Below, in pieces: positions 47,261-60,049 of a DNA stretch of 64,000 bases. The notes beneath the pieces were generated by a model. It did not search any database, was not told where the DNA came from, and was given only the letters and a program-made list of their open reading frames with translations. How positions within the stretch are numbered: position 1 is the first letter of the stretch; each line of letters begins with the position of its first letter. Made by a program: the position numbers and the translations under genes. The stretch is from Epiperipatus broadwayi (Eukaryota; Onychophora; Udeonychophora; Euonychophora; Peripatidae): the NCBI GenBank assembly GCA_028023455.1, contig JAQFVV010006199.1, positions 6,896,972-6,960,971 of the forward strand, read 5' to 3'.

Positions 47261-48344
47261 ATATATTATTCTTTTTCATGCTATTTTACAAAACTCTAGA
47301 TATTCAATTCTTCTTAATAGATCATTTTTATATTTTTTGATACTCCTTTTTTTTTTCATATATTATTTTGTCTAGGTGAAAATTTACGGATAAGTTGCAT
47401 TTAATAGAGTGCCAGTTATTTTCTTAGTAATTTTAGTCAAATCTGAACCAACTTCAAAGTTTGTTAATAGTTTTAAATGATTTGCAAGTTGGAATTTAAA
47501 TTCCTCAGAATATTGATTTCTTTAATAATTTTTGTCTCTAATTTTATATTAATACTTGTATCTTACATCTTGCTAATCGAAGATCACTTCCTGTATTGAA
47601 TTTATTAATAACATTGTAATCTTGAAATACATATTTTTTATTAGTCAAAATATAATCCAATTCTGTTGTGATATTTGGATGCTTCCATATCCATTTCTAT
47701 TTAGCATTTTTCCAAAAGAAAGAATTCACAATATATATATATATTTTTGCAAACTCCATAAATATGTGTCATTTCTCATTTTTATCACCACAACTAAATG
47801 TATCCACATCACTTTCATCTCTTAATCATATATCAATTCTAGCATTTAAGTCTCCCATGACAATTTTAAAGTGTTTGGTCTGATCAAAAGCATTTTGTAT
47901 GTTCATATAAAAATTTTCTATTTCTTCAACACAATGAGAACTTGTTGGAGCATAAGTCTGCATTTGATAGCTTCCACTAATTTTGAATAATTAATCTTGT
48001 CACTCTTATACATTATCAATCTCCATAATGTTGTTTACTCACTCTTCTATTTATAACAAATTCCTTTCCACTTGTGCTTCCAATATTTGTGACTTTATAG
48101 TAATTGCATGTCCATTTTTTAAATCAATTATTTTTTCATTTTCTAATTTCACAAGTTCAACAACATCCTATTTAATAATAGATAGTCTTCTATTAATTCA
48201 TATAATCTTCCTTAAGTTGAAAGTGATCTACAGCTGTATGTAGCTAAATAAAAGGTCATTGAATGGTTGCCTAACTGCTGCCTTGTCTGGTGATTTTACA
48301 GCCTCCTGGAATAAGGGCCATAATTTAGTTTTGTCAGTCATGAT

Positions 48345-50104
48345 TATAAATATTTATTTTTAAAAAAGTTCATTGATACACACATACATTCTGCCTTCAC
48401 AAAAACTCAACTGATATTTCAGGTAACTAAGAAGAAAAACTGGTATTTCATAATCTTAAAAATCAGGAGTAAACGTCAATAAACTTATGGTAATAAGCAG
48501 TTCATCCATGTTCGTATACTAAATGAATAATCATATAATAATAACAGCTGCAAATGACAAAATTGTATGGTCTAGTCATTAGGAATTTTCCCCTCTCTGT
48601 TCTTTTACGGTTACAAAGGGCTTGTTTCTTCTCAGTTAACAGGCTCTTTTCTAACTAACAATATATAAGTAGAATATTATTAATTTAAAAACCCATCACT
48701 CAAAAATTTCTATTACCCAAACAAAATTTCAAATAATTTTTTACACTTAAATTAATTAATTTGTGCATATTTACAAATAAAATTAAAGAAAAAATGGCAT
48801 GCAGTAAACACTTCAATACGCTTAATTGAAATGAATTGCTCTTTTTTTTTTTTAATCTTGGCAAAGGTGAGGTTTACAGTGAAGGGATAAAAGCTCTATT
48901 CTTGAAATAGTAAAAATTTCCAAATTTAATAAAGCTCAGGAATCAGTGATTTTGTATTACTGGTATTTTCCTATGTCTCTAAATGCAGAAGATATTTGTG
49001 ATCAAATATAAAATTTAAAAAATGTAGCTATACTGACATTTTCTTGTTTTTTAGCTCCAAAAAAATTCGTCATTAGATTAATGCTTTTTTTTTTTTTTTT
49101 TGCAATCTGTAATAAAAATAGCATTTAATGTATTTATCATATAGTTACAAACTCACAGAGTATATTTTCATTTGATTGTATAGTCAGTTTTTGTTTCATT
49201 CTGATCCAATAATTTATTATATGTTATTATCTATCATAATATAATATGTAACATGATCACACGAATGTGCACTCTCCTGAGTAAGGATGTATGAGCATAC
49301 TTTGATCAACAATGGCCAAGCTAATTATAACGTTTTGTTCATACATGTTTGAATATTATGATCTAAGTTGTAAAATCCTAGAATAATCTAAATTAGTCAG
49401 TTGAGTGGCAATGTACTAAGAGCAAAAACAAAAACATGATTTATATTACTATTGGTGAAAGAAAATATACTTTTACAAGTATTGAGTCTATGCTTTATTT
49501 TTATTTTGCTTTTACCATAAGTTTATGAGTAGCAATAAATTTACAGTGTCCGTTTTCAACAATTCTTTTGCTGTTAGCTGAAAAGAGACCTTATAATTCC
49601 ATATTTAAGTGCAAAAAGGAACTGAGCTGGGAAAATTATAGCCAGTATACCTTCTTATTATTACATGTTATTACTATGTGATTATTAATACGGTAAAGAA
49701 ACTTGAATGGACTGCTCAACAGGTTATCAACCAGTGTGAAGAGTTTACTAGCTTTTTACTATTTAAATTTAAGATCAAGATATATCATGGTTTTACTTCT
49801 CAATTGCCTGATAGTTCCCAAGCAAAACACAATTTTTTTTAGGGTAAGATGTTTATATATATTAATTCTAATATTCTCATGGATAAATGAATTCATACTA
49901 TTATTTTGAAGATCTTCCATGAAATAATACTATGAATATATATAGATAGATATATATAGTTATAACCAAAAAAATGAATTATAGCATTCATTCCAGGTGA
50001 CTATAAAGTCATCAGCCAAGGCAGAAGTTACTAAGAATTCAGTTGTGGATATAGGCTGTCATTCAATGGTAGCATTTTATTTAACTACTTATGTCTCCAG
50101 TTCA
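48345..50104. other. No recognisable gene; AT-rich stretch
   Basis: No supported gene. 48240-48345 on the minus strand has an open, non-repetitive reading (KLWPLFQEAVKSPDK, then AAVRQPFNDLLFSY) that could be upstream LINE sequence or an unrelated fragment. Frames at 49703-49909 and elsewhere lack motifs. Confidence 0.4.
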
Positions 50105-50232
50105 TTTTCAAATGAAGGAAAAGTTCATGAATTGAAATGAGAAATGTCTAACATTAAATAAGACATTTGTTTTCAAATGAAGGGGGAATGTATGAATTGG
50201 AAGAAGAGATGTCTAATATTAGATAAGACATC
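50105..50232 (+). repeat. 65-bp imperfect tandem duplication with coding-like content
   Basis: Two copies start with TTTTCAAATGAAGG at 50105 and 50170 and run to TAAGACAT. Across frame breaks they read HELK-EMSNIK-DI and NWKKR-like or EELEEEMSNIR-like text, followed by LSKYKRKNEAINKFKNRCAT. This hints at a decayed coiled-coil segment, possibly from a transposon. Product unknown. Confidence 0.5.
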
Positions 50233-50454
50233 GTTAGACTTAGTAAATATAAAAGAAAAAATGAAGCCATAAATAAATTCAAAAACAGATGTGCTACTAA
50301 GGCAAAAATATTGGGTGTCATTTGATCATGCCAAATAATATTTTTAAATTGTTATATTGCTAAAATTAGAAAATATTGAAAGATGAAAATGCTGTGATAA
50401 CATTGATTTTGAAATTTGCATAAAAAGAAAAACTATATTATGACTTTCTCTTTT

Positions 50455-50505
50455 GAAGCATAAGAAGTCATGGTCATGTGATGTTTATTGGTTTTGAAAA
50501 AATAC
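50455..50505 (+). repeat. Family A end fragment
   Basis: AAGCATAAGAAGTCATGGTC followed by ATGTGATGTTTATTGG matches the unit-end sequence of the plus-oriented family A copies at 37.48-37.51 and 37.93-37.96 kb. No other part of the unit is adjacent, so this is a short relic. Confidence 0.6.
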
Positions 50506-52080
50506 TAAATGGGAATGGACATAGAAGATTCCAAATGAAAATAGATTCAACACAGGAAAAGATCATTGATTAGCAAGATGTCAGATGCATGTTAATTCAA
50601 AGCTAAAGAACAGAAAATTATTAAGGAAGTCAATATTAATAGTTGGTATTTCTAGTGTTGTTCAGAAATTTACAGAACTTCATCGATGGGAGAAGAACCC
50701 AATAACCAAAGCATTGTTAGTAATAGCAGTGATGTTGCAAGTTTTAGTGATAGTAACAGTATTTCAATCATGTGCCATTGTATGCATTTATTGTCAGAAA
50801 GTGATAGCGAATAAAATCTTGCTATGTATAACTCAAATTACAAATTCTGCCTAATTTTCATTTGATTGATTCTTTACATTTTTTTATTTTTTAAGTGAAA
50901 TTTATGTTTTTATAATTCATTTTTATTTATGTGCAATGTTTATGAACTAAAATTTGATAAATCATATAAAAACTTTCATTAGAATGTTATATTTTTTGCA
51001 TGCTATTTAATTATTTTTGTTGATTCCTTACATCTGGAAACAATCTCCTTATTTTCCATATATACAATGTATTTTTACACTAATTTTTTTATACATGATT
51101 TTTGTGAACCAATCTATCATATAAAAAGAGAATTAGGTGTATATATATATAACATAGATGCTTTTTTATAAATATAATATAATATAAACAAAATTTTAAA
51201 AAAGTAATACTAATACAGTTATTAATAATAAATTGAGGGGACACATTTACATATATTGTACTGAATATGTGTTCATTCATTCATTTACTGAAAAAAATAA
51301 GAATAAAAAAACTTTATTTTTATTTTTTAAATAAATTGATAATGACTTTCATTACAATTAAATATGCTCTGGGCAATTATTTTTTTCGATAACTTTTTTC
51401 TTTTTGAAAAACTTAATAATAGTTTTGTTATCAAGAAATTAGGATCTTTCTAACCATTTTGATGATTTTAAATCAGTATCAAGTTTTTGTATATTTTAAA
51501 ATTTTTAGCATTATGTTTAGAAGATATTTTATTATGCAAAATATTGCCCATCAAATTTAGAAAGGATAATCGTAAGAAGAATAAAATGTATGTACTTTCA
51601 ACATAAACCAAAGAAATTTTATTAATAAACATGATTGGTGCTCTGAGAGGGGAAATGACTGCTGGCATATTGTAAAATTTATTTACAAATTTATTTTTTA
51701 AATTTGATGACATATGGCATTCACAAATGGAAGATTGAGCTGCTTACATATTATAAAATATATTAAGTTTATGAATCTTAATAGGTTTTTTTTATTTATT
51801 TATTTACATTTTGTTTGTTTGTTTACCTTTTTTTGTATATGTACATTAATACAGCATAGTTCACAGCTTTACTGTATCAGAGTTTTACAAAGAATTACAT
51901 AATAGTAAAAAATTAGAAAACATAAGTACTTTCTACAGTTATAGCAGCTATCAACTTTTAAAACATCAAATATTTTAAATGAAAAGCAAAGCATTCATTT
52001 AAATCTTTGATGAATGAAAAAGCTCCAAGAAATAATTGAATTATTAACACTATCTTAAAATAAGCAGATTAAAAGATAAA
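50506..52080. other. No confident gene
   Basis: 50580-50860 is less AT-rich and has an 89-codon plus frame at 50585-50854. A different frame there reads SNSSDVASFSDSNSISIM, a serine-rich segment. Neither matches a family I know. The rest is low-complexity AT-rich sequence. Confidence 0.4.
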
Positions 52081-53670
52081 GTATTTGCAATTCTAGTGTC
52101 TAAAAAATTTATCAGATTTTTGGAAGATTTCAGTGCTATATTGCTATTTAAGAAAGATGAAAAAGGTATTAGAAATTACAGATTTATAAGTTCTATACAA
52201 TGTCTTTACAAGAATCATTATTATTTTATTTACAGGGAACTTTGAACTCACATTAATTAAGACAAACAACTGGATTCAAAAGTTATTATAGCAGAGTAAA
52301 TCACATCCATATATAAAGAGAAATTTATAGGAAAGATTAATGAGTGTGAATTGCCATTTTACAGTAGATTTGTAAATTACAAAAAGGTATATATAAAAGC
52401 ATTTTGGTTGTGTTTAAAACATTAGAACATTAAAATAGGTGCAGAATATTGTCAAATTCTGAAAAATAATTAGCAAAATACAGTAACAATGATTCATTTA
52501 CATGTTACTATTAATATCAGCCTTTTACAGCTATTGTGCATGCGCTTTTATGAGTGTTAAATAATAAATGAACACTTTCACTGCCAATACAAGATATAGC
52601 ATTTGAGAAAGAATAAAATGAATCCATTTATTCTTTCCGAACCCAAATGTTTATATATGGGCAAATCTTAAGTACTGGCAAAGAAAGCGTGAAGATAGAT
52701 CATTCACTTTAAATAAACATTTGGATTCGGAAAGAATAAGTGGATTCATTTTATTCATTCTTAAATGCTATATCTTGTATTGGCAGTGAAAGTATTCATT
52801 TATTATTTAACACTCGTAAAAGCGCATGTACAATAGCTGTAAAAGGCTGATATTTAATGTAGTTACAATTATAAACATTGCGCTATATAAATAAATGCTT
52901 ATGATACTACTAAGAAAATTAATTTTGATAAGAGATTTTAACAGAATGATTGGATTACATATCTCCAGAATTTTTTACAACACTTTTATAGAAAAATATT
53001 TTGTATATTAGAATAAAAAATTGAATTAATCTAAATACATAATGTATTTATTTTTTGCAAATAATGCTTCAGAGCTTCGGGAAATATTACACAATTTATC
53101 AGATGATAGCAAGAAAGTAAAACTAAAGATAAATGTTTAAAAAAACTAACAAAATGTTCAGTGATTTTTAAAAAAAAGAATAAAATAAGTATTGATAATA
53201 ATAAACAATAATAAATATCTTAGTCAGATTATTAATACAAATGGAAACAAAATAGATAAAATTACACTTAGAAGTAAATTTGAATAATAATATTAAAAAC
53301 AAATATACTTATGTGTTGAAATGAATGTTTTACCAATGTTTGTATGTATCAAGATCTGGATACTTAATAGGCAAGTAATACAAAAACTTTAGATTATATA
53401 TCAAAGTATGGAGAGATGTAGGATGAGAGAAACAAGGAGTTGAAAATAAGAGAAAATGAGTGATAGAATAATCAATATCATTAAAAGAATTAAAAGGCTA
53501 AAATATAGCTGAGCTAGACATGTTTAAGAATCAGTAACAAAAGATGGTCAGTTTGAAGACTTAAATTGGATTCCAAGAGATTGCCAAGTACTTAGAAAGG
53601 ACACTACATATGATAGAAGGATGAAAAAATACTGTAATTTTCTGGAATGATCTAGAGAATTGAAAATATT
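52080..53670 (+). pseudogene. RTE-like LINE reverse transcriptase, decayed, split by a palindrome
   Basis: Plus-strand text shows LLFKKDEKGIRNYRFISSIQ (the LxKKGD...NYRPISLL block), VNYKKVYIKAFWL (motif A region), then after a palindromic insertion FFANNASELREILHNLSDDS and KKVKLKINV (the FADD...L..L....KKVGLKMN block with ADD lost), YLSQIINTNGNKIDKI (the YLGQxIxxxGN block), and KRIKRLKYSWAxHV-like and RLPST-like C-terminal text at 53.45-53.6 kb. It is the same LINE group as the 45.2-48.1 kb copy in opposite orientation. Stops are frequent. Confidence 0.8.
52511..52855. mobile_element. Fold-back element (about 150-bp arms) inside the LINE
   Basis: The left arm at 52511-52657 (TTAATATCAGCCTTTTACAG, then ACAAGATATAGCATTTGAGA and TTATTCTTTCCGAACCCAAA) is matched inverted at 52706-52855. 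The centre is about 48 bp. It lies between the motif A region and the ADD-box region of the LINE. Confidence 0.8.
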
Positions 53671-53689
53671 CATAAACCTGAAGAGTTTT

Positions 53690-56600
53690 TCTGCAAGGAA
53701 TTGATAATGTTTAAAAATGATAACGATAGCAATGAATAAATTTATATGCATACGATATTTTTTTAATATTTTTCTGTTAAGAAAAGCATTAAATCTCAGA
53801 AAATCTACTTCATTACAAACATTCAAATTTTTTATTCTTTTACTCAGCATGCTTCAGAATTACTCACAGGGAAGATATATTATTAGACTGAAGAATTTTT
53901 AATGAAGCATAATTCACAATAGTACCAGAAATGATTTATATTTTACTTTATGTGCACATATTAACTTTAAAAGTTTTTTTTAATCCTAAATATTATGTTA
54001 ATATTTTTATCTATTATTCATGCTTAGCTGCTCTCAAAATTAGTCATAATTTATAATGAGTTATCTGTTTAATTATGTGTGTTGTTTGTTTCATACATAT
54101 GAATTTTTTTAAAAAATGAATTTAACTAAAAACTGGAATTCTCAAATAATGTACTATATAAAACTCTCAACATGAATTATAATTGGAATATAAGAATGAG
54201 ATTCCAAAAAAAGATCATTTAAGTATTTTATCAATAGTATGATGGATATCAACAAGAGAGAGCCTTGGAAAGATAATGGGTGAAATTCTGCATTGATGAA
54301 ATAACTTGATTTTTTTTTTACTCTAACTGTATATATATATGTGTGTGTGTGTGTGTGTCATGTGATGATTTTTACATATAGTTTTGTTCTATTTTTTATA
54401 CATCTCTGGCTTAAAATTATTTATATATACATAATTTCTATAGCAGATTTGATATATCAAATTCATTTATTAAATCAAATATTTCTTCTAATTAAACCAT
54501 TTATTTTGCACTATGATTCTGGTGAGAAGTCATCGAAAGTTAATTCAGTGCTATTAGATTAGAATATATATTTGTTTTTTAAAAATGCCTTTTCATAGTG
54601 GCTTGACTCAGCTCAAATTTTTGGAGTATTAAACCATTTGTTACATAAACCATTATATATTTTACATATACCATATTAATATATATATATTGAAATTAAC
54701 TCAAATGTTTTCTTTATAATGAGTTTTTTTTTCTTAACTGGCAAATGAGACAAAATAAGCACAAATATACACTTTTATCGATGTAATAGTATATATTAAT
54801 TTTAACAGATTAATATTTTTAAAAAATGTTATATTACAAATATTTGATGAAGATATAAATAAAAGCAACAACAAAAACATAATATTAATAAAATATATAG
54901 CCATATCTTATAATAATTCAAATGTTTTCAAAATTATTTTATAAATTAGAGAAATACAGCTATAACAAATTTTCATTCTTATTATTTAGTTATAATCTTA
55001 TTTGAAAGCTGTAATCCAAGCATGGTTAGCTTGCAGTTCTTTAGGATTTTCCACATGCCATCCTTAATGTTAAGAACAGTTTGAAGCACTTTCTATATAC
55101 TGTTGGTTAAACCCAATTTATTTGTATTGAATTATGCTTTTACTTCTAACAAATGTTTTAATAGTTATAAATTTGCATATCAATATGTATGTACATAGAA
55201 AAACATAATACTTGATGTTTACTACATGTATTTTTGATGATATTGTTTATTTTTATGTTAAAAATTTAAACTATCTCTATTTGTGTAAATATTGAGAATA
55301 CAGTTTATTAAAATGAAATCTATATTCAAATTGTATATATTATAATATATAAAAGAGAATATTGGTAAAAAATAAATAAATTAATATATCACATATTTTT
55401 AATTTTGGGAGTCTGATTTATGATGAGTAATATCTCATAAGGCTGGTTATTTAAAAAAGATTGTCTACGTCTATTGTAGATCATCTATCTGTAATATATA
55501 CAATACTAATATATAATTATATAATTAAATAGCACACATTCTTACACACATTATAGCAAACACTTCTAATTTTATGTAGTCCAAAAATAAAATAAAGTTT
55601 TTCCTTGATTCTAAAGCATTATCAACTCAACTTAATTATGCATGACCATTATTTATAGTTATTCTTGTAACATTTTGTATTTACTTGGGCTATTATAATT
55701 TAAATGGTTTGCATTTAGTTACTACAGTATAAAATTATCTTTCTACTTGACAATAGATGATGAAATTCTTCTTTCAATTACATCAGGTATGACTTCTTTC
55801 TCTTTTTTTTTTTATTATTATTTATATTTTTACTGATGCAGGACCTATTGCTGCTTTTTCAAATATAATTATATTTTAGTTTTGATCAATATTAATCCTT
55901 AAAAAGAAAAAAAAAGTATAGCAAACATATTAATTAGTGGAAATTAAAACTAAAAAACATATATCCCACTTGTTTTTCTTCAAAATTTCAAAAATAAAAA
56001 CTGTATAATCAAACTGATTTTATTGCTTTTTTAAAATTTGTAATGAAAAATAATTTTTAATGTGAACTGTTATTAATTTTTCTTTTGGTCATTTTTAGTT
56101 TTAATATTTTTAAAATAAAATTAGATTTGTTCTATTTATAAATACATAGATTGATCTTGAGTTATCATTTTAACCCTTTTTTTTTTTTTTGACTCTCACA
56201 CTAAAATCTGCATATATATTTATCAAAATGTAATCATATCTCACATAATCCTTCTTTTTTTTTTAGCAATTTTGTTAAATGATGAGCTATTATGTAATAT
56301 TTATATGTATCTATTAAGAGCTCATAGCATATTAATTAGAACATGCCTTTTCATGTCGGAAACATGGAAAAATTTTCAGTTTTGAGCAGGCTTAATATCT
56401 TTCAGCCCAGCTAACTCTTCAAGCATTAGTTAGTAAACTATTATTAGCCTATTATTAACTGGAAGATAAAATGAGAAGCAAAAACCACTAAAACCTACCC
56501 TGAAGTTGATTGCATTCTTTACTCCTTCTTTTAGAGAGCTATTGGAAAGGTTAATAGCTTTTTCATCTTTTATATATATCATGCAATTTATTGTTTTTCA

Positions 56601-57470
56601 TTCATTTACTAGTTGAATTCTCCATAAGACACTTTGTATATTACAATTTTTTTTAATGAAATTATAATTATGTTCATATTTCAATTTGTAATAGATATTT
56701 GCTAGATCACTTTTCAGAATTCTATGTATAGTATATGTGTATGTGAAAAACTTGATAAGATGTGAATTCACATTCTTAAAATTGATCACATATCTCTGGA
56801 TTACTCATGTAACATTGCTGCTAATACTCTTACTGTGTAAAAATTATAAAATTATTTTCAATTCTTAACCCAACTGAAGAATATCTCCTGAGTGATAGGC
56901 AACACTAGATGGGCTGACTAGAGATTAGTTCCCCAAAAATTAACATTGAATGGATTCTATCATTTATTTATAATTATATACATATGTGTGCACATGTGTC
57001 TCTTTCAGTTAATAGTAATTAAAAGATATTTACAATAAATAAGAATGCACACTAATTATTCAAGATGGTTAAACTTCACAAATAAAATTATAATAATAAA
57101 CAAACATCTTTAAAAATAATTTAAGTGATACAAAATTATTCTTAATTTTCTATCTGTCATTGGATTGTCAATTTTCAGTATTTGTTACTGGAAACATTGA
57201 AAATGTTATCTGACTTACTTTTTCCAAATGTTCAAAATCTTTTTTATCATTTTTGTATACGATAAATATGGATAATTTTTTTTTAAATTTATCTAATTAT
57301 AAATATTTGTTTATTCATAGTCATAAATATACTTCATTTTATTTTGACATGAGAAATAATGTATGCACACTAATTCATATATACTACATATATGTATGTC
57401 TACATTTTAAATATATTCTCACAGTTAAATATTCATTTTGATCACATGTTTATTCTTATCATTATCATTA
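53690..57470. other. No recognisable gene; AT-rich stretch
   Basis: I find no coding region I can support. A TA/TG microsatellite lies at 54328-54358. 56360-56560 and 56870-56960 are less AT-rich patches without a recognisable frame. Open frames such as 53548-53850 (-, 100 codons) overlap the end of the LINE remnant or look like chance. Confidence 0.45.
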
Positions 57471-57479
57471 GCACTTACT

Positions 57480-58510
57480 CATAAATGATGTAACCATTCT
57501 TATTTAAAATAAAAATTTAGAATGACTATCCAAACCAAACTGTAATCCATAGCTTTCCTAAATATATCACTACCAAATCCTCACTGTGTTTATTTTACAT
57601 GATGCAATGCTGTTTTTAATAAACTTCTTCTGTTAGTGAATTTTTTGAAATGACTTCATTATCTTCCCTAATTGCATTCTATCCTCATCAATATTGCACT
57701 TTTTTATAATGTCTTTGAGATAAATTAAATAACATAAATGTCTGACTCTTCCAATGAAATCATTCACATTTGTCATTAAATATTTTTTTAAGAAATCTGT
57801 TACCATTCATTATTTCAATTCAATCCAATGAATATGTGCCTTTGATTTAATAATAACCCTTCTATCTATATTTTACTGATATTGGGGAAAATATCAGCCC
57901 TGTATACAATTATTTAATTAGGGTAGTTATTTTAATATGATGAAGTACTCATAGTTTTTACTTTAGTACATACAGAATAAGTTTTTGAGTCTGTTTCACT
58001 TTATTATTCAAATATGCTTCTCTATTTAAAAAGTAACCAAGATATTTGACTATATTCACAATTTCAAGTTAAATAACTATCCAAACTGTAAGTTGATGAT
58101 GATTTTTTTTTTATCTCTGGCTGATAAAGGATTTGAATTTTTTTAAATATTAATTACTAAACCAAAGTCTTTACGAGTAGCATTCAAGATATTAAGAACA
58201 TTCTATAAATCATCTTTTGAATTGGCAATAATGTAATAATTATCAGCACATTATAAATTTAAAAACAGGGAAATGATTAAAATTTGAAAAAACTTCACTA
58301 TCAGAGGTATCTTAGTACCTATTTCATGAAGCCATCCATAAAAGTTCCAACAAAGTTGGAACTAGTGCATTCTTTATTTAACCTTCGTTTGTAATTCAAA
58401 TGACCTCAAATAATTCACCAGCAGTAGAAATTGTGTACACCAACTAATTTCAAACAGTGTCACAATCGTTTCTGATTAACTCAATTGAATGACATTTACT
58501 TCTGACACTT
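57480..58510 (-). pseudogene. Jockey/CR1-like LINE fragment (RT region), minus strand
   Basis: Minus-strand frames read VYTISTAGELFEVI with ITNEG, then KNALVPTLLELL at about 58445-58330 (the GVKQGCVLAPTLF block with QGC lost), then ADNYYIIANSKDDL and NVLNILNATRKDFGLVINI at about 58250-58150 (the ADD box, its second Asp changed to Asn), then a SSSTYSLDSYLT-like block. These match the reverse transcriptase of a widespread animal LINE group. The C-terminal region towards 57.48 kb is more decayed. Multiple stops. Confidence 0.75.
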
Positions 58511-58539
58511 ATTCTTCATTTTCCAAAATATTATATATA

Positions 58540-58655
58540 TTAGAGATCATTTATCTTTTTCACGTGTATGTGGTTCTGTGTCTCAGTTGTATAAGATGGA
58601 TTGGATAGCTGTAGGGAGCTTGAAAGTCTGAATTCAAATTCCTTCTAATATGTAA
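58540..58655 (+). repeat. Possible family B tail fragment
   Basis: GATCATTTATCTTTTTCACG, then TCTCAGTTGTATAAGATGGA and GGGAGCTTGAAAGTCTGAA, follows the order of the sequence just downstream of the family B ribozyme at 35745-35832 (TTATTTATCTTTTCAACATA, GTATCAGTGTTGTTAGATGG, TGTGAAAGTCTGTGCTC). The ribozyme itself is absent. A diverged relic. Confidence 0.5.
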
Positions 58656-58906
58656 ATGGTTTATACTTATTGTTATGCAAATATTAAAGAAAAAAAAACA
58701 GCATAATTTAGATCTACTTTTAAAGTGGTAGAATAATTTGATCTATTTTTTTTTTAAGAAAAACAAAGTAATGTATATATGCATTTGTGAATAGGCATTT
58801 ATACTTTTATAAAGAGGCAGCAAATTATTTGAAAAGTATTCAATTATCTAAAAATAACATAATAGATCATAGTAGTGTAATGTATGTCTTGGGCTATCTA
58901 CTCATT

Positions 58907-59197
58907 AAAAATTTATGTAATTTGATAATGTTAATGTGAAAATAATAAAGGATAAAAAATAGATAAGTAATTTTAAATAAATTAAAATACTGTGGCTAAT
59001 TAATTTAAAGCAAGTATAGAATAGTAGTGGAATTATATTAATTTTACATGACAGTCATGCAAAATTAACATAATTCCACTACTATTCTATACTTGCTTTA
59101 AATTAATTAACCACAGTATTTTAATTTATTTAAAATTACTTATCTATTTTTTATCCTTTATTATTTTCACATTAACATTATCAAATTACATAAATTT
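58907..59197. mobile_element. Near-perfect 290-bp palindrome
   Basis: The left arm of about 140 bp from 58907 (AAAATTTATGTAATTTGATA, AATACTGTGGCTAATTAATT, TATAGAATAGTAGTGGAATT) is repeated inverted from about 59057 to 59197 with only a few mismatches. The centre is ACATGACAGTCATG, and TTTTGCATGACTGTCGTG recurs just outside the right arm (59194-59212), so the central motif also marks the right end. No ORF. Confidence 0.85.
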
Positions 59198-60049
59198 TGC
59201 ATGACTGTCGTGTTTTTATTTTGATACTTTTATCCATGTTTGTGCACGTGTGAAATGTATATAAGCATATATTTTTAAATATCAAGAATTTTGGGAGATT
59301 TTGTGAGTTCTACTTTGTTTTTACTTTTAAGTAGTCATTTGTATCATTTCAATGCTATAGTTATTTATTTGCTTATTAATTTCATTGATTTTTTTTTTGT
59401 TATTATTTATAAAATTGCATTTTTAGATTTATTATGTTTTGAATTAATATTAAAAATAACTTTATTTAATCTAGTTGAGGTAAAAAGTAAATATTTAGAA
59501 TATGTCATTTGACTACAGTGCAAATATTCAAAATAGAAAGAACGCTTAGAGAAATCAATATTATTTGTCTTATTTTGTAAACTGTAGCACAGAATCCATG
59601 CTAAATAAATATATTCAGGCTTTTTAAAAAAAATCTTTGTTTAGCTTTATCTTTTAACCTATAATCAGACCATAATTAAATTGTTAGATAATTTAAATAA
59701 AATAAGTTTACTTTTTCATTCCCATTAACATAGCAAAATAAACAAGAATAAGCTAATCAATAAGTTTTATATAATTTTTCTTTAAACAAAAACATGAAAA
59801 TCCTTTTTTTTTTGTTTGTCATTGAGGAACAAAAAACAAAAATGTGTCTGATGATTTGGTTGGTATTACTATCTACATTACATTGATTACTCAAACTCAC
59901 AAAAGATACTTTTGGATTAGAGTAAATAGAAAAGATTCCTCTTTCTAATATAAATATTGAATATAAACCATGTGCTTGTTTGATATACATACTATACTTG
60001 TAAATATAAATAAACATAGCGTAATATATGAAATTAAAATGGAAATAAT

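Larger units (their letters stand above)
45206..48110 (-). pseudogene. RTE-like LINE with EN and RT, decayed and interrupted by two fold-back insertions
   Basis: Read on the minus strand. An APE-type endonuclease lies at about 47960-47540: YQMQTYAPTSSHC, then NAFDQTKHFKIVMGDLNARI, then LRDESDVDTFSCGDKNEK, matching the VYAPTS, GDxNAR and LRDESEVGTFGYGxRNERG blocks of RTE-group LINEs. The reverse transcriptase follows: FVNYKKAFDSL (motif A, 46378-46172), HLDFADNVNVCANIASDLQE (the FADD box with Asp changed to Asn, about 46100), then KRKLFNKCVLPMF at 45630-45590 and the C-terminal region. A palindrome at 47082-47260 and a small MITE at 45876-46004 interrupt the reading. Many stops. 48110-48340 may hold a little more 5' sequence. 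Confidence 0.85.

Noticed and set aside
49990-50025. Minus-strand CUGAUGACUUUAUAGUC as a possible third hammerhead
   Set aside because: There is CUGAUGA but no GAAA at the right spacing (GGAAU only) and no complementary stem I.
50585-50854. 89-codon frame as a small membrane protein
   Set aside because: Hydrophobic content is common in frames of this composition, there is no supporting context, and an alternative frame looks at least as protein-like.
54328-54358. TA/TG repeat as a regulatory element
   Set aside because: An ordinary dinucleotide microsatellite with nothing to link it to a gene.
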